Below are positions 41,585 to 49,441 of a stretch of 64,000 nt of DNA, piece by piece; positions within the stretch are counted from its first letter, which is position 1, and the number at the start of each line of letters is the position of its first letter. The DNA comes from Thecaphora thlaspeos (taxonomy: Eukaryota > Basidiomycota > Ustilaginomycetes > Urocystidales > Glomosporiaceae), in contig UWYS01000014.1 in assembly GCA_900291925.1 (NCBI GenBank), forward strand, positions 62,001-126,000, given 5' to 3'. The position numbers and the translations under genes are program-made. Below the pieces are notes generated by a model. That model was not told the origin of the DNA. It ran no database searches and worked only from the letters and a program-made list of their open reading frames with translations.

Positions 41585-42934
41585 CTACATGATAGCAATG
41601 TAGATGCCACCAAGACAATAGTAGCAGCTCTTGTCCACCCATGTCAAGACCTTTGAAATGAGACCTGACTTTGTCCAATTGAGTATCTTGATGTGCAACC
41701 TGACATTAGTGGTATTGACAGTGTTGATATGGTTAAAGGCATGCCATAGATATCGCAGACAAGCAGCAAGTGGCAAGTCAAACTGATGGTCTGTTGTGTC
41801 CTTCTTCTGCAGACCTTTGGCAGGATGAACAAGTGTTCCAGATTGGATCATACAGTTGTCTGCATTGTGCGCTAGCCAGCCTGCAGTGAGGCCATATGGA
41901 ATAGTATTGTCCCATGAATTGAGGTGGACTGCAAAACCTCTAGAGTTGACATCCAATTTGTACACCTTGACATGCATGAATGCTTCTTTGTTTGTGTCCA
42001 GCCCAGATAGACCGACAACCACCTTGGGTGGACAGGTAAAGGGACATTCAAAGTCATTATGCTGCTGGGAGCAGTCACCCATTTTGGCATGCTGCCAGGG
42101 TGTTCCTCTGATGGACTGACTTTTGACCCGACCCACCTGAACACACTGGTCAGATTGCTGGAACGAAAGCCACATGCTTGTAGCATCTTGCAACGTCGTA
42201 TTGCTCCAGGTTCCAAAGTTGAAGCAATAACTCTTGTTTGTTTTGATCTCAGCCGGGAAAGACATGATGCGGAAGTTGGCCGTGATTCTGAGATCAAGGC
42301 GAGAAAGGCCAAATAGGATGTTCTACATCTTTGAGGTAGGATGTAGCTTGCTGTGGATTGTCACGCTGCCTGGCTTGTCTGTCCCGGCACCTTCCATGTC
42401 AGATGCCAGGCACGAAGCAAAGTCAACATTGTGGTAGGTCGGGTAAAGTGAGCGCAACACCTCGACAGTTGGCGCGTCGATCGAGCTGGTGCGCTTGGAC
42501 AGCAATGTCAATATGGCTGCGTTGACGAGGAGCTCGACGGGACGGTCGAAGTGCTGGGAAGGGACCGGAGAGATGACATGCGGAGGGGATGGACCAGCAG
42601 GAGCTTTCAGATATAGTCCGAGGTGCTTCCTTGACAGAACGACGCGTGGCTACGCACATCTGAGCAAAAAGAAGAAAAAAGAAAAAAAGAAAAGATGGGC
42701 AAATCACCATAACAACGCACGCCTGCAACGTCTGTGGATGGACTGAAAGTTATGTTGCCCGCACGGAACCTAGACATTTTGGACGGCATACGTCCGCTCT
42801 CTGGCTTCTCGATACCATCAACTCGACCTTCGGAGGCGATCCAGCAGGAAGGAGAAAAGGCATACCACCCTTCTTTCGGGGACTTCTCACGGGGGTCGGC
42901 GGGGAGGTGGCGATGCAACAAGTCGTGGGCTGGC
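41585..42934 (-). pseudogene. H-type lectin-domain protein gene, interrupted
   Basis: Minus-strand coding sequence with three H-type lectin-like repeats. The clearest is 'CPPKVVVGLSGLDTNKEAFM' followed by 'GFAVHLNSWDNTIPYGLTAGW', matching the 'P.V.vgl..lD...gF.v....w.dt....a.W' pattern. The others are 'NILFGLSRLDLRITANFRIM' with 'FNFGTWSNTTLQDATSMW', and C-terminal 'FNHINTVNTTNVRLHIKI' with 'VLTWVDKSCYYCLGGIYIAI'. H-type lectins bind GalNAc or related glycans. Upstream, in the same frame, are 'RPVELLVNAAILTLLSKRTS' and, across a probable intron (42720-42650, donor GTGCGT, acceptor GCGTAG), 'RFRAGNITFSPSTDVAG'. A TAG at 42325-42323, just before NILFGLS, splits the gene; CAG would keep it open. 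Whether the 5' exons extend past 42934 is unclear. Base composition shifts from GC-rich 5' to AT-richer 3'. Confidence 0.6.
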
Positions 42935-42942
42935 TATGTCTC

Positions 42943-43320
42943 TCAAATATCAATGCATACGTCGGTCGGTGCAGCTCCAGGAGTGAGTAGCTTTCTCGCT
43001 CTCGACCTCGGCATCAATGAGCGTTTAGGCCACTGCCTATCCGTTAGGAAGGACGTCTTGTGCATCCGCAAGTCTCGGCGATCGACCGACGATGATGGCA
43101 AAAAGGAATAGTTGGCAACGAGAAGTGGGCCGCACGGCTCAGGATGAGAGGCCAAGGTGCAAGCATGGTGTGTTCCCAGTCGACGAGGACGATGGCCGAG
43201 TCGACGTCGAAGAAGAGCATTGTATGCAGCGCAAACGTGATTTGGTGCATCAACAAGGGGGAGGTCAGCGTCTCCATCGTCGAGGGAAGAGGTCAAGATG
43301 TGCGACATGGATCGACTGAA
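42943..43320 (-). pseudogene. Possible remnant of APH-type phosphotransferase
   Basis: The minus frame reads '..LLMHQITFALHTMLFFDVDSA' then 'IVLVDWEHTMLAPWPLIL'. The order H-x(7-9)-(H/N)-x-L-F-D ... V-D-W-E matches the catalytic-loop and DFG-equivalent region of aminoglycoside/choline-kinase-like phosphotransferases (usual HxDxxxxN ... xDWE). The key Asp and Asn are lost (HQITFALHT). No intact frame extends on either side. Identification rests on this one stretch. Confidence 0.3.
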
Positions 43321-43679
43321 GAGCTCTGCGGGGCACTTCAGCAGGCATTTGGTGCTGGCGATGATTTCAAAGATGTCTCCGTGGAGAGTGTATGCAAGCA
43401 GACGGCCCACAAATTAGCCCGACGTTCCAAGCCGACCTTTATCTCGACGTCCTATGAAGCTTTGTCACTCAAGTCACTTTACTCGCTAACTTTCCCTCTC
43501 TCCCTCGTCGAGCCTCATGCTACTCTCTTCCGGTCGGCCCGTCCAGCCCAGGATAGGGGCATGTGGGCGACCTTTCTTCGAAGCTTCAATGGCTCAGTTC
43601 CTTCTCTTCCCTCTACACACATCTGCTTAGCCCATTGGCGATTGGCTCGGATAGTTCTGACTTTCACCATTGGATTGGC
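43321..43679. other. Spacer before duplicated effector unit
   Basis: 359 bases with no supported gene. Short open frames on both strands have no features. Confidence 0.4.
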
Positions 43680-43979
43680 TCAGGCACATATGGCTGCGAG
43701 ATTGTCCGAGGCCAAGTGTGCAGTGCAGGTGGGGCCGTGAATAGTATTGCGCCGCTTCACTGAGAGCGGCTCACTATCCTGCGTCACGCTGACGGTGATG
43801 GCGCTCGCCCCGAGCTTCTGTCCTCGCCGACCGATGCTCGACCGCTGTTCCCACCTACGCCGGAGAAGAGGTAGGACACAGCAGCCTGGCACGACGGGCA
43901 AACTCAGGTACTGCCATTCCTTCGAGGGAGCACTGCCAGCACAGCGCCTTTGATTGCGGCTCGAACTTGCCACGCTGTG

Positions 43980-43987
43980 TATAAAAA
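43980..43987 (+). promoter_or_regulatory. TATA box of effector-like gene 1
   Basis: TATAAAAA, 267 bases before the ATG; an equivalent box sits in copy 2. The long pyrimidine tract (44040-44170) lies between it and the ATG. Confidence 0.6.
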
Positions 43988-44039
43988 GTGGCGGGAGGAG
44001 AGCTCGAGGTAGTGCCAAACACCCACCATCCCCTCTTCA

Positions 44040-44170
44040 ACCCTCTCCCTCGTTCCCTTTCCCCTCCCCTTCCCCTTCCCCCTTCCCCCTTCCCCTTCCC
44101 CCTTCCCCTTCCCCCTTCCCCCTTCCCCTTCCCCCTTCCCCCTTCCCCCTTCCCCCTTCCCCTTCCTTCC
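44040..44170 (+). repeat. CCCTTCC-type pyrimidine repeat
   Basis: About 130 bases of CCTT/CCCTTCCCC units, all pyrimidine on the plus strand, in the 5' leader of effector-like gene 1. Could adopt triplex structures and is slippage-prone. Copy 2 has a shorter version (about 46960-47090). Confidence 0.85.
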
Positions 44171-44253
44171 CTTCCGCACTGATATTCTTTTGCTCAGCCT
44201 AACACCCGTATTGCAACTCCGTCGGAGCAAGTCCTGCAAGCGCATTGCCCGCC

Positions 44254-45616
44254 ATGCTCTTCCTACGCTTCGCCGTCGCAGCTACCGCACTCTGCAGTGC
44301 GCTTATGCTGCTCGTCCACGCTACGAGCCCCCCCTCCTCCGGAAGACTGGGACGATATCCTGCGCCTGGGCGCCGAAGACTTTGAAGAGCTTGGCAACAT
44401 ACTGTACGGCTCGGGGGAGTGGCACGCTGCCACCGAGCCTTCCTCGATCCAGCCTTACCACGGCACCGGTCTGCACCCTACGTTCCTGCCGTCGCACCCT
44501 CAAGCGTACCATGACTATGAGGCCCACCAGCCCCTCCACCAGACCCTACCGGAGCAGGTGAGTCCAGGCGGCGTCAACCTCATGAAACGCTTGCTTGCTT
44601 GGCTCGTTGGGCGTCTCAAACCTTAGGCCTCACAGGTTCTGGACTATCCACGCTAATTGTCAAGACTCTTCCTGCCCGATCATACATTTCCCCTCCATCC
44701 TTTTGGGTCCGACGCGGCGTCTCGCCATCACTCGCCCGGCTCTTCGCCTCACCGACAGCACTACCAGCCCGGTCATTACGAGGCTCCTCCCTACCACAAC
44801 CCGCACGGCCCTCTGTTCGGCTATCAAGGATCAGCCATGCCCCCCAACATGCTGGACGCCGGTCCTGAACAGGCCAATACGAAGGCAGGGGCCCACCACG
44901 TACAAGAGCAGTACGCTGAAGGCTCCAATTCCGACGCTAGGCCAGCCTTCTCCCGTCAAAGCGACAAGGAAGCCAAAAGGCGCAAATATTCCCGCGACGC
45001 TCCTGGGTCGAGTAGTGGTCGTTCATCCCCGTCCATCGAAACGCCGTACCACAAAAGTCTGCTGAACCACCTGGAGCACTTTGTCGAAGAGAAAAACCTG
45101 GCAAGCATTTTTGGCCTTCAGTCATCGACAATGAAATTACTTCCTGGCGACGTATTTGCTGTCTACGCGACGCAACAGCAGAGGGACGCGGTTCTTTCCA
45201 TTATAAGGGAGCGCTTTCGCTTCGACCTGAGAGACCTCTCCGAGAACACGCAAAAGAATGCGCTGGAAAACATCAAGTTCGTCCCCGCAGATGCTCCGGG
45301 CAAAGACTTTGATGGTATGCACCGGAAGATCCTCTCTGTAAAGGCGGAGAGGGCTTGGGACGCAGTGCCCCGCCTAAGCACGTTTTTTGATGTGGCGGCT
45401 TATCGGATCGAGCTAGTTAAGCTACTCAAGGACGGGAGTTCTATGAAAAACGTGGTGGGCTATCCTCGGGACAAGCCAAAGGAGCCTGCGCTCTGGCTAG
45501 GCATCCTTAGTATACCAGAAGCGGTGGAGAAAAGGAGCTTGGATATTGCGAAGTCTCACCAAAACGCTGAGGCAGTAAGGAGGAGGTCGACAGGCCACAC
45601 GGTAGCTGGCCCTTAG
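44254..45616 (+). pseudogene. Secreted effector-like protein 1, frameshift in a C7 run
   Basis: Start 'MLFLRFAVAATALCSALMLL' is a signal peptide almost identical to paralogue 2 (47153). After 'VHATS' the frame runs into C7 (44328-44334) and would stop about 14 codons later. With one C fewer it continues as 'PPPPEDWDDILRLGAEDFEE' to 'HQTLPEQ' and an intron 44558-44758 (GTGAGT...CACCGACAG), then 'HYQPGHYEAPPYHNPHG' to the stop at 45616: 386 residues. The middle is disordered, rich in His/Pro/Tyr/Ser, with a basic KEAKRRKYSRD patch. The C-terminal domain (about 220-370) is shared with paralogue 2: 'LASIFG', 'ATQQQRDAVLSIIRERFRFD', 'FFDVAAYRIELVKLL', 'LWLGILSIP'. Function unknown; secretion, duplication and location suggest an effector. 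The frameshift may be real or a sequencing error. Confidence 0.7.
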
Positions 45617-46479
45617 CGCCTTCCGCCAGTAGGTTACGCAAGGGATGGTTGCAGTACAAGGTTGAAGGCGGAGGAGTGTGGGCCTTTCCTGGTCAATACG
45701 AAGAAGTCGATGGCTTTCAAACATCTGAGCTTTGTGTGCTGTTATGTTCTGTGGCATTGCAATCTCCCTATACTCTGCGTTTGCGTGATCGATGTAACAG
45801 AAAAGACGTAGATACGCTGTAGAGACTGAAAAGACACGCGCACACAGCATACAGAAAGAGAGGGAGAGGCGGGAAGGGAAGAAGGGGTTAGAAATGGAAG
45901 GGGAACCATAGACAAAGGGACACAGACGAAGAGGAATACTATCGCATGAAATAGCGAGACGCAAAGGACACAAGTTTCTGAGCTCGCCATCCCGGACAGC
46001 TGGTATTGAGGAAGGCTTACTGACCATCGGCGGCTTGAAAACTACCGCAGTCATAGACATGTCGCCACGACTGCACTGCGGCAAGAGCTTCCGCCCTCCG
46101 ACGGAGCGGATCGGACATGCATCGTCATACGTCGCGCCAATGTGGCCTTGCCAACGTCGATAGCTTCGCTAGCAGCCAGCGGGCATCTGCTTTGTTACAT
46201 TTGGTGTCCAGTTCCGACTCGCTGTTTTGCCGTTGTCCCGGTAGCGGTAGCGCTGGTCCTGCTAACCTAGACGCAGCCTGGTCCCGACTGGTGTGCTCGC
46301 TAGCTGTTCCTCTCTCCCATCGGCCTGGCCTCGAGCGGCTATCGTCCGGTCGGCCTGTCCAGCTCAAGCTAAGAGGCCGTGCGCCACCGCTTCCCTGCCC
46401 TCTACGCTTCGGTGCATGGCTCATTGACGACCGCCTCGAATTACTCCGGCCGGTGCGGCAGTTTATTAAATAAGACGGC
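45617..46479. other. Intergenic region between the two duplicated units
   Basis: 863 bases. The left end is the 3' flank shared with copy 2; the remainder has no feature I can name. Confidence 0.45.
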
Positions 46480-46904
46480 ACTCAGGCCTATATGGCAGCG
46501 ATAACGGTCAAAGCCAAGCAAGCGGTGCAGGTGGGGCCGTGAGAATCGGTGCCTCGTTCTGCAGAGGTCAACCCTCGGCCAGACAACGCCGCCTACGTGA
46601 CAATGGAGGTAACGGCGCTCGCACCGAGCTCCGTCCTCGAAGATGCCCGACCACTGCTTTCACTCCCGTCAAAGACGAGCGAGGCCACAGCAGCCTGGCA
46701 CGCCGGATATATCCAGGGGTCATTTCAGAAGAGGACGGAACCACCTCGGACGACCTCGGGAATGCGGCGACTCCAGTGGCCAGGAACAAAGAGACGGAGT
46801 GGCTGCGTGGGCAACTGAGCCCAGTATCAGCTGGGACCGGCGCTCTTTCGAACGGAGACAGCCAACGCTGTACCTCTGTTGCGGCTCAAGCTTGAAACGA
46901 AACG

Positions 46905-46910
46905 TATAAA
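46905..46910 (+). promoter_or_regulatory. TATA box of effector-like gene 2
   Basis: TATAAA in 'aacgtataaatgagg', 243 bases before the ATG at 47153, matching copy 1 in position. Confidence 0.6.
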
Positions 46911-47152
46911 TGAGGGAGGTAGAGGTCTCTAGGAAAGACCGAACACCCACCATCCCCCTACCCTTACTTCCCTTCCTCTCCCTTCCCCTCATCTCATCCT
47001 ACCTCTGTTCTCACTTCCTCCTGCTCCTGCTCCTTCTCCTCCCTCCGCTCTAAACTCCTCCTCCCCCACTCTCTGCTCTAACTTGCACCTCTGCCTAGCA
47101 TCTAATATCGTTCCAGCGCCGTCGAGCAGGTTCTGCAAGCGCATTGCCCGCC

Positions 47153-47962
47153 ATGCTCTTCCTCCGCTTCGCCGTCGTAGCCACCGCAGCCTGCATCGTC
47201 CTTTTTCCGCTCGTCCAGGCCACAAACCCCCCCTCCCCTCAGGATGTCGAGGACATCCTGGACCACGTCGCCGAGTCCGTTGCCCGCGAGCGACCTGAAT
47301 CCTCTCAAGGCGGCGGCGTTGCTAAAAGGCCCAGGATCTCGGACGACACTCCTGGATCCAGTGGTGCCGAGTCTTCCTTCGACCACCTCCTTCCGTCCAT
47401 CAACACACAGCGCCGTAGAGATCTGCTGAGTCACATGGATAATTTTATCGAAGATAACGGGCTGGCTTCTATCTTCAGCGCTAGTTCGCCGACAGGCGAG
47501 GTTCTTTATGCCCCTTCCATCTTCCACGCGACGGAGCAGCAGAAGAACGCGGCTTTCTGGATCGTCGTGGAGCGCTACAAATACGACTACCCCAACATCC
47601 GCTATCTGCATAGTGATATACAAGATATCAAGTTCGTCGACGGAAACATACCTAGCATGGTAGATATCTTTACACGCCGAAGTGTGCTCAAACTCCCGGG
47701 GTATTCGGCGTGGGACGAAGGGCTCGGCAAACAGATCTTCTTTGATGTCGGGCATTATCGAGTCGATCTGGCCCTCTTATACGCTGATGATGCCGTCCAC
47801 TGGATGCAAATGGTGGCCTATCCCCTGCAAGAAGCCAACCCTAAGTCTCTCTGGTTGGGCACCCTTAGCATCCCATCGATCGTGGTGCAACAGAGTAATA
47901 TGATTGCGCAAAAGGCTCGGTTAGCCATGGAGTCGGCAGACCGCGCGGGACCTGGCCCCTAG
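47153..47962 (+). CDS. Secreted effector-like protein 2
   Basis: 269 residues, one exon, intact. Signal peptide 'MLFLRFAVVATAACIVLFPL'. Then 'TNPPSPQDVEDILDHVAES', a basic 'VAKRPRISDDTPGSSGAES' like the equivalent stretch of paralogue 1, and a C-terminal domain (about 85-250) shared with it: 'LLSHMDNFIEDNGLASIF', 'ATEQQKNAAFWIVVERYKYD', 'DIQDIKFV', 'QIFFDVGHYRVDLALLY', 'LWLGTLSIPSI'. It lacks the His/Pro/Tyr-rich insert and the intron of paralogue 1. It has the same C7 run after the signal peptide, here in frame. No Cys in the mature part, so disulfide stabilisation is unlikely. Function unknown; probably a host- or niche-interaction protein. Confidence 0.85.
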   Translation: MLFLRFAVVATAACIVLFPLVQATNPPSPQDVEDILDHVAESVARERPESSQGGGVAKRPRISDDTPGSSGAESSFDHLLPSINTQRRRDLLSHMDNFIEDNGLASIFSASSPTGEVLYAPSIFHATEQQKNAAFWIVVERYKYDYPNIRYLHSDIQDIKFVDGNIPSMVDIFTRRSVLKLPGYSAWDEGLGKQIFFDVGHYRVDLALLYADDAVHWMQMVAYPLQEANPKSLWLGTLSIPSIVVQQSNMIAQKARLAMESADRAGPGP

Positions 47963-48380
47963 CGCTTCCGTCCAGCAGGTTGCGCAAAAGATGGTCGCAG
48001 GACGAAGTTGAAGGCGAAGGAGTCGCTTGCAGGTCAATACAAAGAAGTTGATGTTTTCGTGTCTGAACGTCTGAGCTTTGTGTGCTAGGATGATGTGTGG
48101 CATTACGAGCTCACACCTGCCCTTCCCGTCCCCACGCAGTCTCTTCGTCCCGCTTCCGATTGAATAAGCACACACACACATACGCACGCCCCGCGGGCTG
48201 TGAACGAACACAGGTCTCTGAGCTCGACAAGGCTGTCTGCTTGTCGAAACGGCGGACGGTGGTGCGTCACCCCATAGCAGCTGATAGCGAGCCAAGCTCA
48301 AAGGTCCACGGCGACGCAAAGACCCCCCCTCGCTCCGACCGTATCTGGCGCGACTTTGCGGCCTTGACCTTCGTCTTCTA
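47963..48380. other. Effector 2 3' flank
   Basis: 418 bases; shares 3' flank sequence with copy 1 up to about 48115, plus a short CA repeat (48170-48182). No gene. Confidence 0.45.
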
Positions 48381-49280
48381 ACACGTCTCCCTGAGAACCT
48401 TTTCTCCCTTTTCTACCATCTCCTTGCCACCATGGCGCACCATCTCTTGTGTTGATGACCACACCAAAAAGGCAACTACATGCAATGCACAACTAGTCCG
48501 GCTTGGCAAGTCCTCCACAGCCGCCATAGGGGTCACGGAAGATCAGGGGGACGTTGTAGGCCTCAAGACTGCTTGGCCCAGGTAGGGAGGGATCCAGTGC
48601 AAGTGAGTTGGTCATTGTGGGTGGCTTGGCGGTCTCAATGGGTGGTGAGCCGCTCTCCCGTGGCCCTGCCGATCATCTGGTCCTTGCAGATGTAGCGGCG
48701 GTCGCCTGGCTTGGCAATGGTCTTGAGCGGTGAGGCACTGCGACACTTCTTCTCATTGGCAAGCTCGGCCGCATGATGCCAAGTCTCGGCTGCCTTGAGC
48801 AGCTTGCGCCGGACAAGGCTGCCCTTTCTCTCATCTGTGCTGCCCTGCAGTTTGCACAGGAGGTGGTCAAAGGGCAGGGAAGCAGACCGGCACAATCCAA
48901 AGCGCCCAGCACTTGTTGCAGAAGTCGAGATCTGCTTTTCTGCCGGCACAACAACCTTTTGCCTCCCAGAGAAGCCCATGATCACGCCTGTCTCGTCCAT
49001 GTTGTACAGCTGGTCCCGTGCAATGTCATACTCCTTGATGGTGCAGGCAAAGACGTTGTAGAAGGTGGCAAGGTTGTCAAGCTTTGCTGCCTCTTTGCGG
49101 ACGGCTCGGTGGTGTGACGGTAGGACTGTGTGGCGCGGCATGACGGCAGAAGAGCAGTCAAGACCACTTTGGCAACGGTGCAGTCAGAGAGAGGAAATAA
49201 CAATACAGGAGGAGATGGTGCGCCATGGTGGCGAGGAGATGGTGGTAGAAAAGGGACGACAGCTTCCCAGGGAGACACGT
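48381..49280 (-). mobile_element. Internally deleted pogo-like element (0.9 kb) with TIRs
   Basis: The ends read ACACGTCTCCCTGAG (left) and ACGTGTCTCCCTGGG (right, opposite strand). Inverted repeats match for about 65 bases, up to 'GCCACCATGGCGCACCATCTC'-like sequence. TA flanks at 48379-48380 and 49281-49282. The tips resemble those of transposon 1 (both carry TCCCTGGGA), so the two are related families. Remnants of a transposase lie inside. Confidence 0.85.
48635..49141 (-). pseudogene. Transposase remnant with two internal deletions
   Basis: Starts 'MPRHTVLPSHHRAVRKEAAK', like the N-terminus of transposase 1, then jumps straight to 'LDNLATFYNVFACTIKEYDI', so the DNA-binding domains are deleted. 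It continues through 'LYNMDETGVIMGFSGRQKVV' (first catalytic Asp) to 'VPAEKQ', where a second deletion with a frame change leads to 'FCNKCWALWIVPVCFPAL' (other frame), then 'SPLKTIAKPGDRRYICKDQM'. The second and third catalytic residues are gone. Cannot be autonomous. Confidence 0.85.
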
Positions 49281-49441
49281 TAGTGCAGACGAGACCGCCG
49301 GCCGTACTGGATAGCATCGATAGACAGTGCGGTATCAAGAAAATAGAATAAAAAAGTCAAGTCCATACCACCCATTCATCCTACGACAATGCAGCACACG
49401 TCACCTTGAACTCGACATGCTCCTCATAGGTAGCACCATCT

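Larger units (their letters stand above)
43680..45770 (+). repeat. Duplicated unit, copy 1 (promoter, effector-like gene, 3' flank)
   Basis: Its 5' end ('caggcacatatggctgcgag' up to 'gtgcaggtggggccgtga') matches the start of copy 2. Shared blocks continue through 'cacagcagcctggcac', a TATA box, 'aacacccaccatccc' and the signal-peptide region. They resume after the stop with 'tctgagctttgtgtgct' in the 3' flank. Confidence 0.75.
46480..48115 (+). repeat. Duplicated unit, copy 2
   Basis: Direct, diverged copy of 43680-45770: shared 5' block, 'cacagcagcctggcac', TATA box, leader, gene and 3' flank. Copies are about 2.8 kb apart start to start. Confidence 0.75.
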
